The notes: generated from the sequence alone by a model not told the origin. A stretch of DNA of 64,000 nucleotides from Dasypus novemcinctus (GCF_030445035.2 NC_080673.1:154562216-154626215), one strand, 5' to 3'; shown: positions 10,840 through 22,464, counted from the first letter of the stretch. Numbers and translations: made by a program.

Positions 10840-11104
10840 TCATTTCCGGAACTTTCTAGGGACTACAAAGCAACGTAGGTCTGCCTGCTTGTTTCCAGCT
10901 CTGCTCCTGCTTCCGGGAGACAGGTATCTTCACTAACCAATCAGCGTTCTGTGATGTCATCACACCGCGCCTCCACTCTACGCGTTGGATGCGGGACCAC
11001 GTGTACTGTGTTGATTGTCAAAGTCTTGGAGACCAATTCCCGGAAGCGGGGAGTTCTGAAAAGTTCCTGCACCTAAGTCACCCCGAATCTGCGACTCCCC
11101 AATC
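10840..11104 (+). promoter_or_regulatory. SCFD2 promoter and 5' UTR
   Basis: This GC-rich segment directly before the SCFD2 start codon carries an inverted-type CCAAT box (CCAATCAG, 10937-10944), a CRE/ATF-like TGATGTCA (10952-10959) and an E-box CACGTG (10998-11003), all within 70 bases. No TATA box is seen. Transcription probably starts between about 10980 and 11060. Factor binding is inferred from motifs. Confidence 0.7.
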
Positions 11105-11942
11105 ATGAGTGCCCCGGGTGTGCTTTCCTTTACCCAGCAAGGCTGGGAGCAGGTGTTTGCCAAAGTGAAACGGGCTCTGGTCTATCTGGACGACACTTGC
11201 GCCGAGAGCCTGCACTGGGGCTGCGGATCTGCACGGCTTCTGGAAGCTGTGGGGAGTCCTGCGTGTTACCTGAGGGAGTTCAAGCCTGACGCAGCTGGCG
11301 GCGGAGCCGATCAGCCCAAGGCGGTGTTTGTGCTGAGCTGCCTCCTGAAAGGCCGGACCGTGGAGACTCTACGGGACATTATCTGCCGCAGTCACTTTCA
11401 GTATTGTGTGGTGGTCACAGCCGTGAGTCACGCTGTCCACCTTACAGCTAATCATGTGCCGTCAGCAGCAGCGGCCGAACTGGAGGGGCAACAGCCGGTG
11501 TTCGAGCAGTTGGAAGAGAAGCTGTGTGAGTGGATGGGCAACATGAACTACACCGCCGAGGTGCTGAATGTCCCGTTGTTGCTCGCCCCTGTTGCTCCTC
11601 ACCTTGCCTTGACTCCAGCCTTTGCTTCTCTTTTTCCACTGCTGCCCCGGGATGTGCATCTTCTTAACAGTGCCAGACCAGAAAAGAGGAGGCTGGGAAG
11701 CTTGGCTGAGGTGGATGCCACTGTCCTGCCTCCTGAGCTGCTGCTACAGATTAGGTGCCTGGTGTCAGGCCTCAGTTCTCTGTGTGAGCACTTAGGAGTA
11801 AGAGAGGAGTGTTTTGCTGTGGGTTCCCTCAGTCGGGTCATTGCTTCAGATCTGGCCAATTATGCCCCTGTCAAGAATAGAAGGAAGACTGCATCAGGCA
11901 GAGCATCAGTGGTCTTTGTGGACAGAACCCTAGATCTCACAG
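11105..11942 (+). CDS. SCFD2: SCFD2 coding exon 1 (Sec1 family domain-containing protein 2)
   Basis: The exon encodes 279 residues plus one base, beginning MSAPGVLSFTQQGWEQV and ending VVFVDRTLDLTG, closely matching the N-terminal part of mammalian SCFD2. The protein belongs to the Sec1/Munc18-like (SM) family, whose members bind syntaxin-type SNAREs and guide vesicle fusion; SCFD2 itself is poorly characterised. Known family landmarks include the LNSARPEKRRLGSL stretch and the LCEHLGVREECFAVGSLS segment. The frame is open and intact. The start is the first Met after the GC-rich 5' UTR, at the family start. The exon ends ..CTC-ACA-G before a consensus donor GTAAGT; without splicing, translation would run 20 codons into the intron to a TGA at 12002. 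The full protein is about 684 residues in human, so exons 1-2 here cover about half. Confidence 0.97.
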
Positions 11943-12004
11943 GTAAGTGTCATTGCTCTGGAGGACTTCGTTACCACTCTCCAAAGTGCTGGGACTCTCA
12001 TTGA

Positions 12005-12165
12005 TTCAGCATATATTTTATTGGGCTCTTACTATGTACTAGGTTGAGGATACAAGGATGAGCCAGATGGACACAGTCCCTGATTTCACAGAGCTTAGAG
12101 CCTAGAGGACCTACAGACAAGCACATTAGTAATTACAATGCAATTTGTTAAATGCTCTAATGAAT
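12005..12165 (+). repeat. Ancient mammalian interspersed repeat fragment
   Basis: 'attgggctcttactatgtacta' through 'cctgatttcacagagctta' is the same old family as at 4235-5110 and 38205-38350. Confidence 0.45.
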
Positions 12166-13050
12166 TAATGCTTCTCATTGTGCACTGCCTGGTTAAATAA
12201 CAACTGTACCTAGTCCCAGAGATTGGAAAAATGGAATTATCTGACATCTAGGAGAACTGTCCACCTGGAACCTAGAAATTTTCAAGGTGGCAGTATTCCC
12301 AAAAATCTTCCATAAGAGGGCTCTATTTTTTTTTTTGAAGGTGTTGTCATACGACTCAGTGGAAAGAAAACTGTAGAATGAAATATAAAATTATTGTAGA
12401 TAGTTGATTATTAGGTTTCTTTAAGTGAGTGATAAAAAGTAAAGTTCAACTTAAACGCCATGAGATTAAACATAAGATTAAATAGAATTGTAGAAAATGT
12501 TTTCAAATGTTGGTTTATTCTTACCTCTGTATATATTGAAGATTGGGTAAATAATCCAATTAAATTATAATATATTTATATATGCAAGGAAAAAATCTTA
12601 ACTCTTAAAACATGTGAAGGGAAAAAACATTTTCTGATACTTGACATGTACATTTATTTTCAAAGGTCAACTTCCCTGTTATCTAATTAGACAGGTAGAT
12701 AATACTGCTAAGATAGGTTGGCCACACCCAGGTTCAGAGAGAATAGTAAGGAAACTGACATTGATAATAAGCCTCCCTTTTCATAGACCAAAAGAAAAAA
12801 GTTGAATGAAGTTATAATAAGTATATTAGAGTTTTTGAACTTTAATTTGCAGATCATAAAATAGAATGTAAGCTAAATGGTAGTATGAAGATGTCAACTT
12901 AATTATGTAACTACAAAAATCAGGTGTCCAATCTGTCAATGTGATGTAAGTATACATAATAATTGTACTATCATGGAATTCTTATAGGCTTAAAAAGATA
13001 GCACCTGATGAGTATGTGCTGGTTAGTTCTTTGAATGAATTGTCTATATA
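12166..13050. other. SCFD2 intron 1, no recognised feature
   Basis: AT-rich intronic sequence without recognisable repeat or frame. Confidence 0.45.
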
Positions 13051-13055
13051 CTATG

Positions 13056-13636
13056 TGTTTGTCAAAGGGCTGCCCTTGCAAAGTACCAGAAAGGAGTTGG
13101 ATTTTATAAAGGGGATTTATTTGGGGTAAAAGTTTATAATTCTGAGGTGGTGAAATATCCAAATCCAGGTACCATCAGAGATGCTTTCTCATCAAAGTCA
13201 TCTGCCACATTTTGAAGCAAATGGCCGCTAATCTCTGCCAAGTTTGTGCTCAGCTGAGGGCAATCAGGCATAGAACTTGTCTCTTGTGGGACCTCTTCTA
13301 TCAGTCTCAGCTGTTCTGCTTTCTTCCTGAGTTCAGCTGCAAGTTATCAGGCATGTGGCTCATATGCTCATATGCTCCCTGGGCCTCAGCTTTTTGAGCC
13401 TCTAGGGGACTTCTCTCCTAGCAGTTCAGCTGAGGGTGAAACTGGAGTCCTTTCTCTCACATTGCTGGATTAAATATGGTGGCTCCCTTTTACCGTCTCT
13501 GTGTCAGACCTGGTAAGAGGATGGAGCATCAACCTGAGTCATGCCTCACTGACATAGTCCAATCAAAAGGGTCTCACACCCACAGGAATGGATTAGGTTC
13601 CTTTTTCAATTCATAAAAGAACTTCAAACTGTCACA
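13056..13636 (-). mobile_element. MaLR/ERVL-like solo LTR, antisense
   Basis: Starts TGTTTGTCAAAGGG and ends GTCACA on the plus strand, with a 5-bp near-perfect target duplication CTATG (13051-13055) / CTGTG (13637-13641). It shares the pattern 'caaagtaccagaa..ttataaagg..atttatttggggtaaaa' with the copies at 21837, 28071, 40897 and 51135. The 'accccaaataaat' polyadenylation region reads on the minus strand. Confidence 0.75.
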
Positions 13637-14334
13637 CTGTGTATACTTCTAATTCTTTAGGTCAAAAAGTATGCTATGTTTCATAATTTTTCAATATGAT
13701 CACATGTTTTCCCATTCCCACACTGAAACTTCACTTAGGCAGACCTTAATGTCCTGGATGTCCATTATCATAGCAACAGTTCCTTTACATCTTTGGTATA
13801 TTTTCTTTGTACATGACTCTTTTCTGCATGCAAAACAAGCAGGGTAAACATGACTTGTGCTATCTAAAAGCTTATAGTGTAAAGCCATCTAGAATGATTT
13901 AGAAAATAAGGGCACAGAGGAAGAACAAAGTTGCCATTCAGAATCATTATGCTACACTTTCTCCTCAGGTCTTAAAAACTCTTTCCTCATAGTCATTCTC
14001 AGCTTTCTTGCTACTTATGTCCCTGAAAAAAAATAGAATCTATCAGAGCAGAACTTCCATATCTTCCCCTCATCAAATCTACCAACCATTCTATATTCGT
14101 ACCCATGTATTTTCCTTTTCTTCCTTCATATTAAAGAGATGTACTGCCCCTGCTCCAATCTAAGGCCAACTTTTTCACCTAGATGGACAAGATCCTATCC
14201 CTCTTCACTTCCTTCATTGATTTCCCCCTTTCAAATACCTCTCCCTTTCCTAGATCATAATTGTTTCCTTTTCTACTAGATTTTTCCCGTCAACATACAA
14301 ACATGATCGAACATCTTTCTTTTTTCTATTCTTC

Positions 14335-14436
14335 CTTTCTTTTCTTTCTTTCTTCTTAGGAGGTACTGGGGAATGAACCCAGAACTTCATACTTGGGAAA
14401 CAGTCGCTCAATCACTTGAGCTACATCTGCTCTTCC
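14335..14436 (-). mobile_element. DAS-type SINE, short form
   Basis: A pyrimidine-rich tract is followed by 'ggaggtactggggaatgaaccc' and 'cacttgagctacatctgctc', the tRNA-derived head read in reverse. Inserted in the L2. Confidence 0.75.
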
Positions 14437-14558
14437 ATCTTCTTTCTTGACACCTCATGCTCCTTCAACTTCAGTGTCTTATTTTTTTGCTTCCTTTTAT
14501 AGCAAACTCAAAAGAGTTGTCTACACTTGCTGTTTCTATAATCATCTCCTTCCATTCT

Positions 14559-14652
14559 TTTTTTTTTTTTTTAAGGAGGTACAAGGGATTGAACCTGGGA
14601 CCTTGTGTATACAAAGCAGGTGCTCAACCACTGAGCTCTGTGTGCTCCCTTT
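14559..14652 (-). mobile_element. DAS-type SINE, short form
   Basis: A T-run precedes 'ggaggtacaagggattgaacc' and 'gtgctcaaccactgagctctg', the reverse of the tRNA-like head. The box-B-like 'ggttcaatccc' reads on the minus strand. Confidence 0.75.
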
Positions 14653-15479
14653 GATTCCACTTCAGTTGGCCTTTATGCTCCCCAGTATTTCCCAGAAACT
14701 TCCTTTGTCAGTGTCACAAGTGGCCTTCACATTGCCAAATCCAATACTCAGTTATTTTACTTGATCTCTAAGCAGCATGTGATAGAGCAAAGCATACAAA
14801 TGGTTAAAAAAAAAAAGTACAAAATATATGTAGAAAAGCAACCACTTAAACCAGTTTCATGTGTGATCCCATTAGAGCATAAATGTGATGTCAGCTGCCT
14901 ATTGAAAAGCCTCCCATGGTCTCCTATTATACCTCCTATCAAATCCAAGTTCTTTATTACTGTTAGAATAAACTTGATAGACTATATACTACCTGCCTGT
15001 GTTTATTGCTCCCATCTCATTTCCTAACAGTCTTTTCCCACACACTTTTTCTGGGCACATTGGCCTCTCAACTGCTCCTCACACATGGCAAGCTCCGCCC
15101 TGCCTCAAGGTCTTAGAAGTTCCTCTCTGACTCCACTGGGAATGTTCTTTCCTCAGGTATTCACGTGGCTTTCTCCCTCATTCCTTCAAGTCTCTGTTCA
15201 AATGTGTACTCTTCAGAGAGGCCTTCCCTGACCCCCTCCTTGACAGTCTCTCACCTTTATCTTGCTTAGTTTTTCTTCATCGGCTTTACCACTACCTGAT
15301 GCTACTAATTGTTCCTTTAATGCCTGTCTGCTCCCACTAAATGGAAACTCATGGTGGGGGAGGGGTGGCGGTGACACTGTTTCATTCCCTATTTATATTA
15401 CCCAGCACTCAGAACTAGCCCGCACAAATAGTAGATATTCAATACATATTTATTGAATATATGAATGAATGAGTAAATT

Positions 15480-16639
15480 AAAGGTTGTTTCCATCTCAAC
15501 AGTCATTGAGGTCAATGCACTTATTTTTCCTAATAGAAAATGCTTCTAAGGGTCTTAGGTTGCACCGTTAGTCATTTGCAAATTCATTAGTTGTGCACCA
15601 AGACCCTAATTTTCTCAGTAGTCTAAGACTTGACCTTTTGGATCCTCAGTCAAACTTAAAGGAAACAGTAATATTACTTCTATTTATGTGATTTTAAAAA
15701 ATCACTTCCATTATCTTAATTGATCTTCTCAACAAGTTAGGTGAATTAAGTATTAATTAATGTTAAGAATAAAGAATTGAGGCACAGAAGTTCTTTACTA
15801 TAAGGGAATGCACATTAAATAGTAGATAAGATTGAGCCAATATTTGTGAATGTCCAACTTCAGCATCTTTTAATTTTTTTTTTGAGTTATCAAAGTGAGA
15901 ATTGTTAGTATTGAGTTGTTAGTGTAGTCTTCACCTCTACATTTGTTAAGGATTTCTCTGCAGCAGTGAAAACACCTGGTAGGCAGATTGGTGTGGAAGG
16001 GAAGATTTTAGGCACATGAGATCTGTGAAAAGATATTTAATGGAAAAAAAATATTTAATGTTGAAAAGGGTGTTGTTCAATGGGAACAAATAGGGGGTTT
16101 TCCTGGATAGATTAAAGGTACCTGGTAAAAAGAGAACATTTCTGCCACTCTCTCAAGGGCCTGGGAGAAACCATGAAAATACTAATTTCAATAGAGTCAG
16201 TATAGAATGTCTATTACATAAGGTATGACAATAAAGCATTGAGATAGAACCCTCAAAAGTTACTTGAGGAATTTCCCATAATTGAAACACATTTAAAATT
16301 GTAAGGACTATTCTGTGTTCTTGGTTTCCTTTCTGCTTTCTGGAACTATTCAATTTAAAAGGATTTCAGTGAAGCTGAGAAAGGTGGGATGGATGCAGAG
16401 AGGAGGTTGCCAGCTGTGCCCAGGATGTGGGAGCCCCAGTGGGTTGAGATGGCCTGCATGAAGTGATGAGTGGCAGCAGCAAGGGCCTGGAGAAGTGGTG
16501 GACCCCGTGGAATAGAAGGTGTGTCCCTGGGGCCTAGCATGCATTCCTGAGCCCAAGCAGGGTAAGAGAGGGGTCTGTAGGTGGCACCCTGGCATGGGGT
16601 GGGGTGGGGAGGACGTGCCTGTGGGGTGGTCAGAGCTTA
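15480..16639. other. SCFD2 intron 1, no recognised feature
   Basis: No recognised repeat or gene. The section 16340-16630 is GC-richer with several GGGG runs, but has no coding similarity I recognise. Confidence 0.4.
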
Positions 16640-16640
16640 G

Positions 16641-17545
16641 TAGCCTAAGTCTGCTAGGCTGCCAAAAGTAATATACCAGAAATGGGTTGGCTTATACAAT
16701 GGGATTTATTCTGTTATAAGCTTACAGTTCTGAAGTCATGAAAATGTCCAAATCAAGGCATCATCAGAAAGTGCTTTCCCCTGACTGTCTGCTGGCAATC
16801 CTGGACTCTTCTGTCACATGGCAAGGCATATGGCAGCATCTGTTGGTTTCTCCCTTCCCTTCTGAGTCTTGTTGCTGCTGCTGCTTGGTTCCATGGCTTT
16901 CTCTCTCTGATTCTGTAGCTTTCTCTCTGACTTTCTCCATAGTCATCCCGTTTATAAAGGACTCCAGAAAGAGGATTAAGACCCTCTGGGGGGATGTGGA
17001 TTTGGCCCAACGAATAGGGCGTCTTCCTACCACATGGGAGGTCCTGGATTCAAACCAAGGTTCTCCTGACCCGTGTGATGAACTGGTCTACATGCAGTGC
17101 TGATGTGTGCAAGGAGTGCCGTGCCACGCAGGGGTGTTCCTCGTGTAGGGGAGCCCCACGCACAAGGAGTGCACCCCGTAAGGAGAGCCACCCAGTGTGA
17201 AAAAAGTGCAACCTGCCCAGGAATGGTGCCGCACACACGGAGAGCTGATGCAGCAAGATGATGCAACAAAACGACACAGATTTCAGGTGCCATGGACACA
17301 GAAGAGCACACAGCGAATGGACACAGAGAGCAGACAACTGGGGGGAGGGTGGGGGAGTGGAGAGAAATAAATTAAAAATCTTAAAAAAAAAAAAAAAAGA
17401 CCCAATCTGGGCTGTGCCTTAATTGAAGTAACCCAATCAAGGCACTTTACTGAAATAACCTAATCAAAAGGTCACACCCATAATAGATTCACAACAACAG
17501 GAATGGACCAGCTTTAAGAGCATGATTTTTGGGACTTGGAGGCAT
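16641..17545 (-). mobile_element. MaLR-like LTR, antisense, split by a DAS SINE
   Basis: 'ctgctaggctgccaaaagtaa', 'accagaaatgggttggctta', 'tttataaaggactccagaaag' and 'cacccataatagattcac' match, in order, the LTR at 53682-54320. The DAS SINE at 16988-17398 interrupts it, with 'aagaccc' repeated on both sides. Outer edges are approximate. Confidence 0.65.
16988..17398 (+). mobile_element. DAS SINE, full length
   Basis: Head 'ggggatgtggatttggccc' with A-box and B-box-like tRNA motifs (about 17000-17060), then the long DAS body and a 16-A tail. 'Aagaccc' is duplicated at 16978-16984 and directly after the tail. Frames on both strands here are SINE sequence, not genes. Confidence 0.9.
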
Positions 17546-18667
17546 GTGGCAGTGATCATGAAGCATGGCTTGTGAGGCTTCAGCAGACATCAGAAGTCAT
17601 CTGTGTGAGGGAGAGGCTGGTAGTCTCCGTAGGTGTAGAACCAAACCAGTAAGTGAATGTACATGGGTAATGGGAGAGCCCGGTTCTTTGTTGTGGGAGC
17701 AAGAAAGGGAGAAACCTAGAAGAGCCATGTGGGGTTGGAATGGAATTGTAAACTCGTTTTCAGAAATAATTATAGATGTACATTTGTATGTGTGTGTTTG
17801 TACTTTTTAGCTCTTTCTATTAAGAAGGCCTAAGAGCAGAGACAGCTCAGTAGCCATGAACACATCTGGCACCCAGATCTTGTTTTTCATATGACATTCT
17901 TCAGGAAAAGGAACTAGGACTCTTAGATTTCAAGAAACAGTAGATTCCAGGACCAGGATAGAAAAAGCATAAGATAAGCCTGGAGTGTCCTGGGCTGGAA
18001 AGAAAGTAAGTGCTCAAACAATGATGGGGGCACATCAAAGGACACAGGCACCCCAGAATGAAGGGACTCCACTAGCCAAAGCTGGGACCATTTGATCATC
18101 AAAATAAATAATAATAGTAATGGATTATAGCCCATTGAATAAAATAAGAACCTATAAATACATGCTGTTATAAATAAATAAAATGGGATGAAGAGAAATG
18201 GTATTCTTTAAAGTAGAATGCCAACTAATAAATATAGAAGGAACGATGAAGTTAGAAAAACAGTATTATTTGAAATTAGAGAAATACCAATCACTACAGT
18301 TGGTAAATAATAATTATTTCTGCTCGGAAACATTAACAGATGCCAAAACTAGTAGATGCAAGTTTGATGAGGAATGGGATATTTTACATAGTTTCATAGT
18401 ATCTTCTTACAAAATACTTAAAGTACAAAGGGAAAAAAAATAACTTTTCAGTGGAAACATCAGGCAGCCACCACTAAACCATCAATCCATCAAAGTCAAC
18501 ATCACTAGTAATCAGACGAATCAAAATTGTGTGCCACCTTAATACAATGAGAAAAATAGTATTATTTGTGTTGTTTTATGGTCAAACGTGTATAACTTGA
18601 ATCCAATCATGAGAAAATATCAAACCCAAACCAAGGATATTCAATGAAATAACTAGCCTATACTTTT

Positions 18668-19090
18668 TTTTTTTTTTTAATGTTTTATTTCTTTATTTCT
18701 CCCCACCCTCTCATTGTTTGTACTTGCTGGGTGTTGTGTCTTTAGGAGGCACCGGGAACTGAACCTGGAACCTCCAATATGAGAGGGAGGCACCTAATCG
18801 CTTGAGCCGCCTCCATTCCCTGCTTTGTTGTCTTTTATCTTTTCCTTGTTGCATTAGCTTACCACATCTGCCTTCTGTATCAGCTCGCTGTCTTGCTTGA
18901 TTTCTTGGGAAGCACTGGGAACCTCTGCTTCCTGCTTTGTTGTGTCTCTCATTATGTTTTTTCTTCTTATGTTTCTTGTGCCTGCCTGTTGTGCCAACTT
19001 GCTGTCTTCTTTAGGAGGCACTGGGAACTGAACCACAGACCTTCCATGTGGTTGGCAAGAGCTCAGTTGCCTGAGCCACATCCACTTCCC
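18668..19090 (-). mobile_element. DAS SINE, dimeric form
   Basis: Two tRNA-like heads occur in reverse ('ctgaacctggaacctcc' near 18760 and 'ctgaaccacagaccttcc' near 19030). The unit is bounded by the direct repeat AGCCTATACTTTT (left copy starts 18655, right copy 19091-19103). Confidence 0.9.
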
Positions 19091-19291
19091 AGCCTATACT
19101 TTTCAAAAATGTCAGTCATGAAAACCAAGTAAAGACTTAGCTACTGTTCCAGATTATTCCAGATTAAAGGTAACTAAAGAGATGTGACATAAATTCAGGA
19201 GCCTGACAATTGGATTCTTCAGCTGTTAAAGACACTAATGGGATAATTGATAAAACTTGTTATTGGATCTGTGGATTAAATGGAAGTAATG

Positions 19292-19529
19292 TATCAAAGT
19301 AAGTTTTTTTTTCTTTTTCTTTTTGAGGCACTAGGAATCAGAAATTGAACCTGGCACCTCGTATGTGGAAAGCCAGGGATCAACCACTGAGCTAATTCGG
19401 CTTCCCTAGGTTAGTTTTTTCAATTGTTTTGCTTGTTTGTTTTTGTATTTTCAGAAGTCATTGAGAAACGAACCCAGGACCTCCCTTGTGGGAAGCGGGC
19501 ACTCAACTACTTGAGCCACATCTGCTTCC
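19292..19529 (-). mobile_element. Two short DAS-type SINEs in tandem
   Basis: Two reverse tRNA-like heads (about 19325-19406 and 19455-19529), each preceded by a T-rich tract. TCAAAGTAA flanks the pair on both sides, suggesting a composite insertion or one SINE beside another. Confidence 0.7.
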
Positions 19530-19735
19530 TCAAAGTAATTTATTATTTTGAAGGTTGTCTTGGAATTATGAAGCAGAGTATCTTTGGAGGAAATATACAC
19601 TAAAGTATTGGTGGGTGGTGTGAGGCATCAAGTCAGCAACTTTCTTGTGAATGTTTAGGAAAATAAACTGTTCTTGCAACTTTTCTATAAGTTTGAAATT
19701 ATTTCAAAATAATAAAAAATGAATATTTTTCAGGT

Positions 19736-20192
19736 TTTGGGCAGGAAGATTTTGCATGGGAAGAGCCTTCTGTAATAGAGAAGAGTTATTGTAAGGAATT
19801 GTTATTTTAAGGAAATTGAAGTATAAGAAGTTTGGCAGCAACAGAAATAGGGAAGACTTTGTTATTCCAAACTTAGTTGAGTTTTAGTTACTGATGTGAA
19901 AATCACTTTGCTTTGTGCCTTGCAAAATTGATGTAAGTATATTGTTTGAGAGAGTTTAAGGATGGGAAAATAGTAGAATTGATAGGCTGTCCTTTGTCAG
20001 AAGTCGGGCCTGAGCTTTGCACATCCAGCTCCTTTCAGGCTGAGGAATTTAAGGCAAAGCAGTACCTCTAGAGGAGAATGGTAGAAGCAACAAGAGGCAT
20101 AACTGAGGAGGCTGGTTCCTTAGCCACTACGGAAGAGAATTCATGGAACTTAGTTTGAAGAATCCTAGGATAGGAAAAGTAAGCAGTGAGAA
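19736..20192. other. SCFD2 intron 1, no recognised feature
   Basis: No recognised repeat or conserved frame. Confidence 0.4.
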
Positions 20193-20876
20193 GTGTCAGG
20201 GACTTTTATTTTCCACCCCATGAGCGTGTGTTATTTTTGTTCAAACGAAATAACGTTCTATTATAATAAACCCTATTTCAAAGTTACTCCATCAGCTATG
20301 GCTCTAAGAGCAGAAATCAATGTTCCAAACTGGCTTCGCAAGAAGTATGGAGAAGGGGACTGCTATTTAGTTTTTACGGGAAGAGGTGGAGATGCCAGTT
20401 TGTACTTGTCTTAAGTTGTGCAGTTGACCTTGTAGAACAGAGCTTAATCTTTGAGGCAACAACCAGTTCCTGTATTTTTAATTACTTCCTGTTTCTTAAA
20501 GCAACTGAATGTTCCTAGAAAGAAGCATTAAGTTATTTCAAATCTAGACCACTGTGCTTGCCTGTTTACTGGTGTGTTATACGTTTGGTTTGTGGCGCCT
20601 TCTGAAACCACCTTCTGACATAATGTGTACAAGAAATGGTTTACGATGTGTTTCCCATTTTAAAATTATGACATGCTCTTCTTCAGAAGGGACCAAAATT
20701 ATTGCTGGCTGATGGAGAGTAAATTTTATAGGACAGATTATAACTGGGACTAGTTTGTTTCTGTTGTCCTAGGAATTTGTAAATTGCAGTCTTTTTAATG
20801 GACACCTTTTGGATTTAATCCTCTGAATTATCTTCCAAAAAATGCAACTTAATCACTTGTTTGTTTCAAAGATGTT
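20193..20876 (+). other. Unidentified segment with a 73-codon open frame
   Basis: The frame 20193-20414 ends NWLRKKYGEGDCYL..ASLYLS and stop. It has the even composition of a real protein C terminus, followed by about 460 bases that read like an untranslated tail. I do not recognise the protein. It is not part of SCFD2 and shows no splice sites I can defend. A processed retrocopy fragment is the likeliest explanation if it is protein-derived, but no A-tail is clear; the downstream A/T-rich edge abuts a DAS insertion. A chance frame is quite possible. Confidence 0.25.
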
Positions 20877-20895
20877 TCAACATAATGTTATTATT

Positions 20896-21324
20896 TTTTT
20901 AAAAGAAAACTTAACAATTTTTTTTTAAAGATTTATTTTTAAAAATTTATTCCCCCCCCCCCCATTGTCTGCTCTCTGTGTCCATTTGCTCTGTGTTCTG
21001 TGTCCACTTGCATTATTCGGCAGCACTGGGAAACTGCGTCTTTTTTTGTTGTTTTTGTTGCTTCATCTTGCTGTGTCAGCTCTCTGTGTGTGTGGTGCCA
21101 CTCCTGGGTGGGCTGCGCTTTTTTCACACAGGGCAGCTCTCCTTGCAGAGCATACTCCTTGTGCACGAGGCTCCCCTATGCGGGGACGTGCCTGCATGGC
21201 ACAGCACTCCTTGCTTACCACAGCCCTATGTGTGGGCCAGCTCACCACAAGGGTCAGGAGGCCCTGGGGTCTAACCTCCATATGGTAGACGGATGCTCTG
21301 TCAGTTGAGCTATGTCTGCTTCCC
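20896..21324 (-). mobile_element. DAS SINE with extra 3' segment
   Basis: Flanked by a 19-bp direct repeat TCAACATAATGTTATKATT (20877-20895 and from 21325). On the minus strand the SINE ends in an A-tract, followed by 17 extra bases ending CTTTT (20901-20917) and a second A-run before the target duplication. The tRNA-like head is at the right end. Confidence 0.88.
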
Positions 21325-21429
21325 TCAACATAATGTTATGATTCCTTATTAGTATTATATAGGGCTGCCTTTCAGTTGGTAATACCTCTATTGTCAAACC
21401 TGTTGTTTAAATATTAAGGTACTTCTTTA

Positions 21430-21836
21430 CTGATTAGTAAAGGGAAATCCTTCCCTTACTGAGACTACAGATCACCTGACACTGTTGCCCAAAGGAGGGC
21501 AGTGATGGGGCCTGAGGCATCCTGGTCTGGACGCAGCTGGCCCTCCAAAGGCACTGAGGAAACTGAGGCAGTGGAGGTGGTGGTGTGCCGGTGGCGATGG
21601 CTGTGGAGATGCAGCACTTGCCCACTGTTCCAGAGTGACCCAAAATTGAATACAGTGGTGTTGTAGGTGGTGGTGGTGGCATTATTTTGACATGGGCTCA
21701 ACTGGTGTTCGATCCACTCAGGAGCATACCTGGTCATGATCGTCAAACTGTGTACCGATCTGCCCTTCTGGACACAACAAGCATACGCAGCTGGGGAGCT
21801 CATGACCATCAATTTAATGGGAAATTTGTTGCAAGA
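21430..21836. other. GC-richer patch of unknown origin
   Basis: More GC-rich than its surroundings, with GGT-rich runs near 21565-21680 and an open minus-strand frame of 115 codons that I cannot match to a family. It may be a decayed coding retrocopy or unclassified repeat. Confidence 0.25.
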
Positions 21837-22464
21837 TGTATTAGTTTGTCAAAGGGCCCCTAATGCAAAGTACCAGAAATCTGTTGGCTTTTATAAAAGG
21901 TATTATTTGGGGTAAAAGCTTATAATTACAAGTCCACAAAAAGTCCACCCCAAGTTTGCTTTCTCACCAACGTCAGTTGCCACGTGTTGAAGCAAGATGG
22001 TCACTGATCTCTAGTTGGTCTCTGCCTTCCTCTTCCTCTTGAGGCTCATGGGCCCAGCTTCTTCCCGATTTCAGCTGCAGGCTGGCATATATTAGTCTCG
22101 GCTGTTCTTCCCAATCTCAGATGTAAGCTATCAGGCAAAATGACTCAACTGTCCCCCACGCTTTAGCTGTTTGAGCCTTCTTTTGTCAGAGGGTGGGATC
22201 AGAAACGACAGAGCTCTCTCTTCCTGTGTGTATCTGTCTGTGTGAGTGTCTGTTTACATCAGGCCCAGCACAGGGATGGAGACTCAATCTGAATCATGCT
22301 GGCTGATAGTCAAATCAAAAAGCCCTCATCTTAACAGGTAATCTAATCAAGGCCCCTCAGCTGAATTTAATGCAATCAAAGGGTATCACACCCAAAGGAA
22401 TAGATTAGTTTGCAAATATAATCTTTCTCTTTTTGGGATTTGTAAATAATCTCAGAATGCCACA
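21837..22464 (-). mobile_element. MaLR/ERVL-like LTR, antisense
   Basis: Starts TGTATTAGTTTGTCAAAGGG and ends ATGCCACA. It shares the 'accagaaatctgttggctt' and 'tatttggggtaaaagctta' pattern with its relatives. I could not match a 5-bp target duplication. Confidence 0.7.

Larger units (their letters stand above)
13960..15475 (+). repeat. L2 (LINE-2) element, interrupted by two short DAS SINEs
   Basis: Ordered L2 landmarks: 'cttcacattgccaaatccaa', 'ttacttgatctctaagcagc', 'cctcccatggtctcc', 'cagagaggccttccctgac' and a final 'attgaatatatgaatgaatga'. Frames inside (including 14447-14764) belong to the decayed LINE and the SINEs. Confidence 0.8.
17810..19735 (+). repeat. L1 3' region, sense, interrupted by DAS SINEs
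   Basis: L1 3' text in order: 'gaaagtaagtgctcaaaca', 'cagattaaaggtaactaaagag', 'ggataattgataaaacttg', 'gcaacttttctataagtttg' and a terminal 'caaaataataaaaaatga'. It is split by the insertions at 18668-19090 and 19292-19529. Confidence 0.65.

Noticed and set aside
16350..16630. GC-richer segment, possible exon
   Set aside because: No conserved frame, no splice sites fitting SCFD2 phase, and SCFD2 exon 1 joins 31864 without a gap in the known protein.
16988..17070. tRNA gene-like head with A and B boxes
   Set aside because: It is the tRNA-derived head of a DAS SINE with degenerate stems, an A-tail and target duplications, as are all similar heads in the window.
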